A DNA stretch of 64,000 bases from Pseudomonas hamedanensis. GTDB lineage: Bacteria; Pseudomonadota; Gammaproteobacteria; Pseudomonadales; Pseudomonadaceae. Below are positions 9,706-17,453 of the stretch, in pieces. The translations under genes and the position numbers were made by a program. The DNA is taken from assembly GCF_014268595.2 (NCBI RefSeq), contig NZ_CP077091.1, positions 4,942,001 through 5,006,000 on the forward strand. Reading direction: 5' to 3'. The notes below the pieces were generated by a model. It was not told where the DNA came from. It saw nothing but the letters and a program-made list of their open reading frames with translations, and did no database searches. Numbering within the stretch: the first letter of the stretch is position 1; each line of letters begins with the position of its first letter.

Positions 9706-10404
9706 TCAGGCGATTTCGGCTACAACCGCAGCCAATGCCTTGGCCGGATCCGCCGCCTGGCTGATCGGACGGCCGATCACCAGGTAATCGGAACCGGCAT
9801 CCAGCGCCTGACGCGGGGTCAGAATACGGCGCTGATCGTCCTGCGCGCTGCCCGCCGGACGAATCCCCGGGGTCACCAGTTGCAACGACGGGTGCGCGGT
9901 TTTCAGCGCCTGGGCTTCCAGCGCCGAACACACCAGACCGTCCATCCCGGCCTTCTCGGCCAGTGCCGCCAGCCGCAGCACCTGCTCCTGCGGCTCGATG
10001 TCCAGACCGATACCGGCCAGATCTTCGCGCTCCATAGAGGTCAGCACGGTCACGCCGATCAGCAGCGGTTGCGGGCCGCTGCGCTTGTCCAGTTCTTCAC
10101 GGCAGGCGGCCATCATGCGCAGGCCACCGGAGCAATGGACGTTGACCATCCACACGCCCATTTCCGCGGCGGCTTTCACGGCCATCGCCGTGGTGTTGGG
10201 AATGTCGTGGAATTTCAAATCAAGAAAGACTTCAAAGCCCTTGTCACGCAGGGTGCCAACGATTTCCGCGGCACAACTGGTGAACAGCTCCTTGCCCACT
10301 TTGACCCGGCACAGCTTCGGGTCCAACTGGTCGGCCAGCTTCAGTGCGGCGTCACGGGTGGGGAAATCCAGGGCGACGATGATAGGAGTCTGGCAGGCGG
10401 ACAT
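9706..10404 (-). CDS. pyrF: Orotidine 5'-phosphate decarboxylase
   Basis: A 232-residue OMP decarboxylase, the last step of UMP synthesis. The catalytic motif [10 protein letters not shown] (D62, K64, D67) is intact, as are VALDF near the start and the phosphate-binding TPGIRP. Length fits the family. The start is set at MSACQTP, with GAGAG upstream; a 63-codon in-frame extension beyond it has no family support. It is monocistronic on the minus strand, divergent from a two-component operon across 293 bp in which I see no further gene. Confidence 0.96.
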   Translation of the reverse strand: MSACQTPIIVALDFPTRDAALKLADQLDPKLCRVKVGKELFTSCAAEIVGTLRDKGFEVFLDLKFHDIPNTTAMAVKAAAEMGVWMVNVHCSGGLRMMAACREELDKRSGPQPLLIGVTVLTSMEREDLAGIGLDIEPQEQVLRLAALAEKAGMDGLVCSALEAQALKTAHPSLQLVTPGIRPAGSAQDDQRRILTPRQALDAGSDYLVIGRPISQAADPAKALAAVVAEIA

Positions 10405-10697
10405 GAATGGGCTCTCAGGCAGGTCGAAATCGGCGCGCATTGTAGCGGAACCGGCGGCGGCGCGGCACCCGATGATCGGTAAATCGTCGCGCCGACCGTG
10501 ATCAGCATAGCGCCCGCTGCTATTGTGTCGACTCCGATACACAGCCGACATCTGATCAACAAGCGTCGGCGCTAGCCTCGCCAGCCGCAACACGCCCTTA
10601 CATCAGCACTTCCCGCCCCTTGGGTGGACGCCTATGCTGAAACCACAACCTCGCGGCCCATCTTTGTGGTGGCGGCCTACTGGCAGATGAACATCCC

Positions 10698-11447
10698 ATG
10701 CACAACAACCCTGCGACTGCGACGGACGAGCCGAAAGACGACAAGCGCTGGAGCATCCGCGCACTGATCGTCGACGACGACGTGCCGATCCGCGAGCTGA
10801 TGATCGACTACCTCGCCCGCTTCAACATCCACGCCAGCGGCGTCACCGACGGCGCGGCGATGCGGCAGGCCATGCAGGCCGAACGCTACGACGTGGTCGT
10901 CCTCGACCTGATGCTGCCCGGCGAAGACGGCCTGTCGTTGTGCCGCTGGCTGCGCGCCGAATCGGACATCCCGATCCTGATGCTCACCGCACGTTGCGAA
11001 CCGACCGACCGCATCATCGGCCTGGAACTGGGCGCCGATGACTACATGGCCAAACCGTTCGAACCGCGCGAACTGGTCGCACGCATCCAGACCATTCTGC
11101 GCCGGGTGCGCGATGACCGCAGCGAACAGCGGTCGAACATCCGGTTCGACAACTGGCGCCTGAACAGCGTGTTGCGCCAACTGGTGGCCGACGATGGCCT
11201 TGTGGTCCCGCTGTCCAACGCCGAATTTCGCTTGCTCTGGGTCTTCATCGAACGCCCGCGCCGAGTGCTGAGCCGCGAGCAACTGCTCGATGCCGCCCGT
11301 GGCCGCTCGATCGAAGCGTTCGACCGCAGTATCGATTTGCTGGTCTCGCGCTTGCGGCAGAAACTGGGCGACGACCCGAAAGCTCCGCACCTGATCAAGA
11401 CCGTACGCGGTGAGGGTTACCTGTTCGACGCACGGGACATCGGCTGA
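10698..11447 (+). CDS. OmpR-family response regulator
   Basis: A 249-residue regulator. The receiver has acidic residues DDD near 26-28, the phosphoacceptor D70 (VVVLDLMLPG) and K119 (DDYMAKPF). The C-terminal half is an OmpR winged helix ending KTVRGEGYLF. The N-terminus carries an extra 20 polar residues. It overlaps the partner kinase gene by one base (TGATG), implying translational coupling. The long recognition domain resembles OmpR itself, but I cannot name the target. Confidence 0.9.
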   Translation: MHNNPATATDEPKDDKRWSIRALIVDDDVPIRELMIDYLARFNIHASGVTDGAAMRQAMQAERYDVVVLDLMLPGEDGLSLCRWLRAESDIPILMLTARCEPTDRIIGLELGADDYMAKPFEPRELVARIQTILRRVRDDRSEQRSNIRFDNWRLNSVLRQLVADDGLVVPLSNAEFRLLWVFIERPRRVLSREQLLDAARGRSIEAFDRSIDLLVSRLRQKLGDDPKAPHLIKTVRGEGYLFDARDIG

Positions 11448-12493
11448 TGCGGCTGCGCCTGGACACGCTGTTCGGCCGCCTGTTTGGCGTGCTGTTTGTC
11501 GCCATCGTCCTGGCGCACCTGCTGGCGTTCACCTGGTTCAAGCTCTACGGCCCGCCCCCGCCGCCGCCCTCTGCGCCGTTTTCCCAAGGGATCGACGGGC
11601 AAGCACCCGCACACGACCCCCGCTACCCGCCACGTCCGCGTCCCTGGTTCGGTGGCCCGATCGTACCGCTGACTTTCCAGTTCATCACCTTGATGATCGC
11701 GGCCTGGTATGGCGCCAAACTGCTCAGCCGCCCGATCCAGCGTTTGAGCGACGCCGCCGAACGCCTCAGCGAAGACCTCGACAGCCCGCCACTCGATGAA
11801 TCCGGGCCACGGGAAGCCCGGCAAGCGGCGTACGCCTTCAACCTGATGCAACAGCGAATTCGTGAACAGGTACAACAACGCGCACGCATGCTCGGCGCCG
11901 TCTCCCACGATCTGCGCACACCGCTGTCACGCCTGAAACTGCGTCTGGAAAACATCAGCGACGACAAGCTGCAAAGCCAGATGCGCCAGGACCTCGACGA
12001 CATGATCGACATGCTCGATGCCACCCTGACGTATCTGCACGAACAGCGCACCAGCGAAGCACTGCAGTTGATGGACGTGCAGGCACTGGTCGAATCACTG
12101 TGCGAAAACGCCCAGGACCAAGGCGCGGACGTTCAAGTCAGCGGCCATTGCCATCCCTTGCCAGTGCAACCGATGGCGCTGCGCTCGTGCATCAACAACC
12201 TGTTGGACAACGCCCTGCGCTATGCCGGGCAGGCGCGAATCGAACTGCAAGACCTGCCCGGGCAACTGCTGATCCGCGTGATCGACCACGGCCCGGGGAT
12301 TGCCGAGCACAAGCGCGAGGCCGTGTTCGAACCGTTTTATCGGCTGGAAGGTTCGCGCAACCGCAACTCAGGGGGGGTGGGCCTGGGCATGACCATTGCC
12401 CGAGAGGCGGCGCAGCGGTTGGGTGGGCAATTGAATCTGGAAGAAACTCCGGGCGGCGGTTTGACCGCCATTGTTCGCCTGCCACGGGGCTGA
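11447..12493 (+). CDS. Sensor histidine kinase with proline-rich periplasmic loop
   Basis: A 348-residue kinase paired with the regulator just upstream. TM1 is about residues 12-32 and TM2 about 74-93. Between them lies a short periplasmic loop very rich in proline (seven consecutive prolines near residues 35-41, then PPRPRPW), too small for a classical ligand pocket. HAMP follows, then H154 in AVSHDLRTPL, the N-box NLLDNALRYA and a G-box with GVGLGMTIA. The stimulus is unknown. The loop suggests sensing of membrane state, a protein partner or a metal; this is inference. Confidence 0.9.
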   Translation: MRLRLDTLFGRLFGVLFVAIVLAHLLAFTWFKLYGPPPPPPSAPFSQGIDGQAPAHDPRYPPRPRPWFGGPIVPLTFQFITLMIAAWYGAKLLSRPIQRLSDAAERLSEDLDSPPLDESGPREARQAAYAFNLMQQRIREQVQQRARMLGAVSHDLRTPLSRLKLRLENISDDKLQSQMRQDLDDMIDMLDATLTYLHEQRTSEALQLMDVQALVESLCENAQDQGADVQVSGHCHPLPVQPMALRSCINNLLDNALRYAGQARIELQDLPGQLLIRVIDHGPGIAEHKREAVFEPFYRLEGSRNRNSGGVGLGMTIAREAAQRLGGQLNLEETPGGGLTAIVRLPRG

Positions 12494-12507
12494 GCCTCAC
12501 CCAGTCA

Positions 12508-12598
12508 TGTGAGAGCGAGCCTGCTCGCGAAGGCATCGGTTGATTCGATATCTCTGTTGGATTTGACGGCCTCTTCGCGAGCAGGCTCGCTCCCACAC
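12508..12598. repeat. REPIN (face to face)
   Basis: TGTGAGAGCGAGCCTGCTCGCGA and its near complement about 45 bp later form a hairpin directly after the kinase stop codon. It begins a 1046-bp gene-free block made entirely of repeats (12494-13539). Confidence 0.85.
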
Positions 12599-13105
12599 TT
12601 GAAATGAGTACATCTGCAAGAGACAGGTCGGCTGTCAGGCCGTTTTCGCTGGCAAGCCAACTGCCACAGGGACTGTGTTTATTTTCGAAGCAAATGGTGT
12701 CTGTACCGGCGCTATCGCGAGCAGGCTCACTCCTACAGTTTGGAGCGGTGTACATCTGCAAGAGACAGGTCGGCTGTCAGGCCGTTTTCGCTGGCAAGCC
12801 AGCTTCCACAGGGACTGTGTTTATCTTCGAAGAAAATGGTGTCTGTACCGGCGCTATCGCGAGCAGGCTCACTCCTACAGTTTGGAGCGGTGTACATCTG
12901 CAAGAGACAGGTCGGCTGTCAGGCCGTTTTCGCTGGCAAGCCAGCTGCCACAGGGACTGTGTTTATTTTCGAAGCAAATGGTGTCTGTACCGGCGCTATC
13001 GCGAGCAGGCTCACTCCTATAGTTTGGAGCGGTGTACATCTGCAAGAGACAGGTCGACTGCCAGGCCGCCTTCGCGAGCAGGCTCGCTCCCACAGAGAAG
13101 CAAAA
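12599..13105. repeat. REP-based tandem array, exact 142-bp period, about 3.5 units
   Basis: The segment TACATCTGCAAGAGACAGG occurs at 12609, 12751, 12893 and 13035, each 142 bp apart. Units differ by only a few bases. Each unit holds one REP core (GCGAGCAGGCTCACTCC), a variant TTCGCTGGCAAGCCAGC hairpin and a spacer with GGGACTGTGTTTAT. The same unit with the same period is seen at 3.3-3.4 kb. The units are too long and REP-derived to be CRISPR repeats. Confidence 0.92.
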
Positions 13106-13127
13106 GCAAAGCAAACCGCGTTAGCTC

Positions 13128-13537
13128 CCAACCACTCAACACAATGAGCGTTAGCTCAAGTACCGCTTTTGCCTCTCACCACTCAACACGATGAGCGTTA
13201 GCTCGAGTAAGGCTCTTGATCTTGATGCACGGCGCCCGTCGGCAGGCTGAGTGGAGGGATTGATCCGGGCGTGGGAGCGCAGCGACCGTACGACGAAGTC
13301 GTACACAGCGGAAGGAGGTGCAGCGAAGCAAACCGGAAACGCTGCGCCCGGATCGATCCCGCAGCGAAGGCACCCCGAGCCACAGCGAGGGGCCGCACGT
13401 CAGGGTAAAAGGCCTTTGGTTACTTTGGGCCCCCAAAGTCACCCGCCGTCAGGGCGGAACCCTGAGTAGCCGTTACCGCAGCAACGGATATGTACCCCCA
13501 AAAAACCCAAAGCCTGGCCGGCCCAAAGGCCGCCAAG
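13128..13537. repeat. Long structured intergenic repeat, copy 2
   Basis: Matches 3567-3919 in order and orientation. It carries an extra duplication of the segment CCACTCAACACRATGAGCG (13128 and 13180). The 105-nt stem-closed domain is at 13256-13360 with its terminal hairpin at 13288-13304. A second hairpin is at 13422-13439. It ends two bases before the stop codon of the permease gene, just as copy 1 abuts the chemoreceptor stop. Confidence 0.85.
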
Positions 13538-13539
13538 CC

Positions 13540-14583
13540 CTAAACCACCCGAGCCTGACTCTTGCTCCAGTCGGTCAACAAACTATAAGCCACCGCCAAC
13601 AACGTAGGCCCGATAAACAACCCGATAAACCCAAACGCAATCAACCCGCCAAACACCCCAAGCAACACAATCACCAGCGGCAGATTCCCCCCGCGGCTGA
13701 TCAGATACGGCTTGAGCACATTGTCCACGCCACTGATGATGAACGTCCCCCAGATCCCGAGAAACACCGCCATCCCGTACTCACCCTTCCACGCCAGCCA
13801 GGCGGTGGCCGGGACCCACACCAGCGGCGGCCCCATCGGAATCAGACTCAACAGAAACGTCACGATCCCCAGTACCAGCGCCCCCGGCACCCCGGCAATA
13901 AAAAAGCCGATCAACGCCAGCACCGCCTGCGCCGCCGCGGTCCCGATCACGCCATTGACCACCCGCTGCACCGTACCGGCCACCAATTCGATGTAGTACC
14001 CGGCACGATCACCGATCAGCCGTTCGAGCAGGCTGTGCACGAACGCCGCCAGCCGCGGCCCGTCACGGTAGAAAAAGAACACGAAGACGATACTCAGCGT
14101 CAGCTCGAGAATCCCGCCGCCAATCTGCGCACTGCGCGCCAGCAACCAATTACCGACCTGCCCCAGATAGGGTTTGATCGAGACCATCAACGCCGCGCCC
14201 TGCTGATCGATGCTGTCCCACATGCCCACCAGCCGCTCACCGACGAAAGGCACACCGCCGAGCCAGGTCGGCGCCTCCGGCAGACCGTCGACCTGCACAT
14301 CCTTGATGAACGCCGTGGCATCACGGACATGGTCGGCCAGGTTGAACCCCAGCCACACCAGCGGCGCCGCCACCAGCAACATCCAGCCCAGCGTCAGGAT
14401 CGCCGCGGCCAGCGATTCACGGCCATTGAGCCAACGGGTCAACAGCCGCATCAGCGGCCAGCTGGCGAATGCCAGCACCGCGCCCCAGAACAGCGCCGAC
14501 CAGAACGGCGCCATCACCCACAGGCTGGCACCAAACAACACCAGCAGCAGAATCTGCACCAGCAGGCGATCGTTATTGAGCAT
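13540..14583 (-). CDS. AI-2E/PerM-family membrane permease
   Basis: A 347-residue polytopic inner-membrane protein of the PF01594 family (PerM, YdiK, TqsA). About eight hydrophobic segments are visible, with the conserved middle region FVFFFYRDGPRL and the C-terminal GVFGGLIAFGFIGLFIGP. Members export or transport small molecules, but substrates are known for few and AI-2 transport should not be assumed here. It ends in the long repeat (copy 2) and has a start with weak GAGA upstream. No operon partner is evident; the next gene (DUF4892) ends 69 bp upstream on the same strand. Confidence 0.88.
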   Translation of the reverse strand: MLNNDRLLVQILLLVLFGASLWVMAPFWSALFWGAVLAFASWPLMRLLTRWLNGRESLAAAILTLGWMLLVAAPLVWLGFNLADHVRDATAFIKDVQVDGLPEAPTWLGGVPFVGERLVGMWDSIDQQGAALMVSIKPYLGQVGNWLLARSAQIGGGILELTLSIVFVFFFYRDGPRLAAFVHSLLERLIGDRAGYYIELVAGTVQRVVNGVIGTAAAQAVLALIGFFIAGVPGALVLGIVTFLLSLIPMGPPLVWVPATAWLAWKGEYGMAVFLGIWGTFIISGVDNVLKPYLISRGGNLPLVIVLLGVFGGLIAFGFIGLFIGPTLLAVAYSLLTDWSKSQARVV

Positions 14584-14652
14584 GGAGGGTCTCGAAAATA
14601 GTCAGTCAGGCCAAGAGTAGGCGAACACCTCGCGGGTATTCGCCGATACAGC

Positions 14653-15471
14653 TTATCGCAACAGGTGGATGCGCAGTCCGGCGCCTTCGAGATTACCGGT
14701 TTCCATGCGTGCCGCGCGTACGCCCTGATTGATCAGCGCCTGGCGCCAGGCTTCGGCCTTGGGCCCGGAGACCGTGACCCGTAAGGTAGTGTCGAGATTG
14801 AGGCTGCGAGAAATCAAGCGTAACCAAGGCTCACCCGGCTCATCCACTCGATCGGGGAAATCCAGCTCGCCGGTACTCTTGAGCTGACGCAACAAGGTCG
14901 CCGAGGTCGGCAGCAACTCGCCCAACGGCGCGTTCGCCTCGAACTGTTCGACGTGCAGATAGGCTTTGCGATTGCCGCGCGTGATGCTGTAGAGCGCCAC
15001 GAGTGTGTTGTCCCTCGGCGCCGCCAGCCTCAGCAACAGGTACGCCTGTTGCTCATCGGAACCGTACAGCTTGGCATTGCCGAATACCTCGTTGGCCCAC
15101 AGGCTGCTCTCACCGCAGTCGCGGGCCTGACACCAGAACAGCAACTCGGCATCCTGCTTTTGCAGGGCCTGGCGAGCGGCGGTGAATGCTTCGGTGGCGG
15201 AATGTTCGGGCGGCAACTCGTAGGTCACCGAAGTGGTCTGGCCACGCGCGGTCACTTGCCCGTCGAAGCGCAGTTGGCCGCTGATCTTGCGGATCGAACC
15301 CAGCGGATAGATTCTTTCCAGCTCGACGGCAGGCCGATAGTCGACGATTTGCGCATCGGCCAGACGCGGCACGATTTGCAAATCCTGACTGCCCGGCACA
15401 TCCGCGGCGAACGAAAAGCAACTGATAGAACACAGCGCCAGCAGACTGAGTGAGCGCTTGGTCAGGCTCAT
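14653..15471 (-). CDS. DUF4892 domain periplasmic protein
   Basis: A 272-residue exported protein with an N-terminal signal peptide (hydrophobic segment after MSLTKRS, likely cleavage after FAA near residue 22). It carries the DUF4892 pattern: a DVPGSQDLQ start to the mature region and a mid-protein YELPPEHS segment. In the C-terminal part a peptidoglycan-associated-like tail may be present, but I cannot confirm it. Function is unknown in the family. The start at 15471 is chosen because the signal peptide begins there. It lies downstream of two coupled hydrolase genes. Confidence 0.8.
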   Translation of the reverse strand: MSLTKRSLSLLALCSISCFSFAADVPGSQDLQIVPRLADAQIVDYRPAVELERIYPLGSIRKISGQLRFDGQVTARGQTTSVTYELPPEHSATEAFTAARQALQKQDAELLFWCQARDCGESSLWANEVFGNAKLYGSDEQQAYLLLRLAAPRDNTLVALYSITRGNRKAYLHVEQFEANAPLGELLPTSATLLRQLKSTGELDFPDRVDEPGEPWLRLISRSLNLDTTLRVTVSGPKAEAWRQALINQGVRAARMETGNLEGAGLRIHLLR

Positions 15472-15574
15472 CGGATCGCCAAGGCGTGGCAAATCGGGGG
15501 TGCAGCGGTGTAGACATCCATCGTGGTTATCTCCCATTTCAACCCGCCCAGCCTCGGCAGTTGCCCGCAGCAAG

Positions 15575-16429
15575 TCAAGGAATGGCGAAGAAGCGATTGA
15601 AACAGTCTGCGACAAGATCCGCGCCGGCCTCATCGTTCAGGTGCAAATGGTGCCCGCCCGGCAGCGGTTTATGGCTAAAGGGCAGACGCTCCAGCAGTTC
15701 GGGATGCCTGGCCAACATGCCGTCAGCCGCAACCACCAGGTGCGCCGGACAACTGACTCGAAGCGCGAACGCCATCGCCTGTTCCTCGGTCAGGCGCAGC
15801 GGCGATGGCAGGGTCAGGCGATTGTCGGTGCGCCAGGTATAACCGCCGGGCACCGGCATCAGACCGCGCTGGGCCAGCAGCTCGGCCGCTTCGCGACTGA
15901 CCGCCACCAGGCCTTTCATGCGCGCTTCGATCGCTCGGTCGAGTGTGGTGTAGACCGGTTTGCGTTTTTCCCGCAGATCCAGTTGGGCTTGCAGGGCCAT
16001 GCCCATCCGCTCGGCAGCGTTTTCGCCTTTGTCGGTCGGTGGAATCACCCCATCGATCAGCGCCAGATGGCTGATCCGCTCCGGCAGCGACCCCGCCAGC
16101 ACCATCGACACGATAGCGCCCATCGAATGCCCGAGCAGGCCGAAACGCTTCCAGCCCAGTTGCTCGGCGACCTGCAAAACGTCGTGGGCGTAATCCCACA
16201 GCGCATAGCCGGCGCCGTTCGGCCGGTGCCCGGAATGTCCGTGTCCGGCCATGTCCAGCGCAATGATGCGCAAGCCTTTGAGTTTGGGCGCGAGGCGGGC
16301 AAAGCTGTTGGCGTTATCGAGCCAGCCGTGCAGGGCGATCACCGGCAAGCCGTTCTCGGGGCCGAACAAATGCGCCGCCAGTTCGATATGCGGCAGGCTC
16401 AAACGCACTTCTTCGAACGTCGGGCTCAT
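15575..16429 (-). CDS. Alpha/beta hydrolase (second of a coupled pair)
   Basis: A 284-residue alpha/beta-hydrolase. The oxyanion region HGWLDNANSF, the nucleophile elbow GLLGHSMGA (S102) and a C-terminal histidine in PGGHHLHL are visible. No signal peptide, so it is probably cytoplasmic. Its start codon overlaps the stop of the upstream hydrolase gene (ATGA), so the two are translationally coupled. Substrate is unknown; small esters or thioesters are plausible. Confidence 0.88.
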   Translation of the reverse strand: MSPTFEEVRLSLPHIELAAHLFGPENGLPVIALHGWLDNANSFARLAPKLKGLRIIALDMAGHGHSGHRPNGAGYALWDYAHDVLQVAEQLGWKRFGLLGHSMGAIVSMVLAGSLPERISHLALIDGVIPPTDKGENAAERMGMALQAQLDLREKRKPVYTTLDRAIEARMKGLVAVSREAAELLAQRGLMPVPGGYTWRTDNRLTLPSPLRLTEEQAMAFALRVSCPAHLVVAADGMLARHPELLERLPFSHKPLPGGHHLHLNDEAGADLVADCFNRFFAIP

Positions 16430-17232
16430 GCGCAATCCTGAGCCTGACGGCTTTCCCAGCGAGCGAACAGACTCTTGAGCAACCGTGCGGTGTCCTGCGG
16501 GCGCTCAAGCGGAAACATGTGCCCGCCGGGCATGCTCAGCGCCTCGCCTTGTGGCAGACGCGAAACAAAACGGGTGTGGTGACGCATCACCACACGGCTT
16601 TTGTGTCCGCGCACCACGGCCAGCGGCACCTGCAATTGCCGGGTGCGCCCGGGACTGGTATGCGGCACGCCGCGATAAATGCTGATTTCAGTGGCCGGGT
16701 CGAAACGCAGCCGCAGCTTGTCGTCTACCCGATGCAGCCCGTGTTGCAGGTACGCATCGAAGCATTCCGGGTCGAATCCGCGAAACAGGCTTTTGCCAGC
16801 GAAATAACTGCGCGCGCTATCGAGATCGGCGAACTCTTCACGACGCCCGAGCGTACGCCCGGCCGGGGTCAGCCGGTCGATGAACCCGAAGCGCTTGGCC
16901 GCACGAATCACCCATTGATCGGTGCGGGTCAGCACTGGCGAATCGAGCATCACCACCCCGCGATACAGCTCAGGACAACGCAACGCCGCGTGCAAATGGA
17001 GCACGCCACCAAAGGAATGACCGACGCCCCACACCGGTTGGTCCTGCTGCTGCAAGTGATGGATCAGTTCATCGACCAGGTTGTACCAGTTGTCATCCGC
17101 CGGAAAACGCGGGTCGTGGGCGTGCTGCTGTAAATGTGCAACCCGGTACTCGGGCGCCAGCGCCGCGAACAACTTGCCATAGGTGCCCGAGGGAAAGCCG
17201 TTGGCGTGGGCGAAAAAGATCGGTTGCGACAT
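16426..17232 (-). CDS. Alpha/beta hydrolase (first of a coupled pair)
   Basis: A 268-residue alpha/beta-hydrolase with FFAHANGFPSGTY, the nucleophile elbow GVGHSFGG (S73) and a late histidine in MPGGHMFPLE near residue 244. The start MSQPIFFAHA is chosen over a 67-codon upstream extension lacking family character. It is unrelated in detail to its partner, so this is not a recent duplication. The RHS gene starts 221 bp away, divergently. Confidence 0.86.
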   Translation of the reverse strand: MSQPIFFAHANGFPSGTYGKLFAALAPEYRVAHLQQHAHDPRFPADDNWYNLVDELIHHLQQQDQPVWGVGHSFGGVLHLHAALRCPELYRGVVMLDSPVLTRTDQWVIRAAKRFGFIDRLTPAGRTLGRREEFADLDSARSYFAGKSLFRGFDPECFDAYLQHGLHRVDDKLRLRFDPATEISIYRGVPHTSPGRTRQLQVPLAVVRGHKSRVVMRHHTRFVSRLPQGEALSMPGGHMFPLERPQDTARLLKSLFARWESRQAQDCA

Positions 17233-17353
17233 GCGGGCAAATCCAGTGGGCGAAAACATGAGGATGATTGTCCGCAAGACCCGCGCGGACAGCAATGACC
17301 GTAACGGCCACGAATAGTGGCGATGTTGTTTTATCCATACTGACGTCAGGCCA

Positions 17354-17419
17354 GTCGTCGCAAACTTCGACGACCTGTAATTTCTGACAGTTGACCGCTG
17401 GCTTCCTGTGCACGATAAA
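17354..17419 (+). promoter_or_regulatory. Candidate promoter and operator of the RHS gene
   Basis: TTGACC (17391-17396), a 17-bp spacer and GATAAA (17414-17419) form a plausible sigma-70 promoter. Just upstream is a perfect 7-bp inverted repeat, GTCGTCG (17354-17360) and CGACGAC (17368-17374), separated by 7 bp, which could be a regulator-binding site. Confidence 0.5.
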
Positions 17420-17453
17420 CGAATCAGGTCCACGAACTCGGGATGGCTGCTTC

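Noticed and set aside
10405..10593. An N-terminal extension of pyrF
   Set aside because: Not conserved in PyrF, and the ribosome site and catalytic core fit the start at 10404.
12609..13090. Possible CRISPR array
   Set aside because: The repeat unit is 142 bp and nearly identical throughout, with no short repeat plus unique spacer pattern and no cas genes.
12604..13194. Several overlapping open frames in the repeat block
   Set aside because: They are translations of the 142-bp repeat (recurring ASRLTPTVWSG and similar) and have no ribosome sites.
13318..14601. A 427-codon plus-strand frame across the long repeat and the permease gene
   Set aside because: Most of it is antisense to the PerM-type gene; the N-terminal part is repeat sequence.
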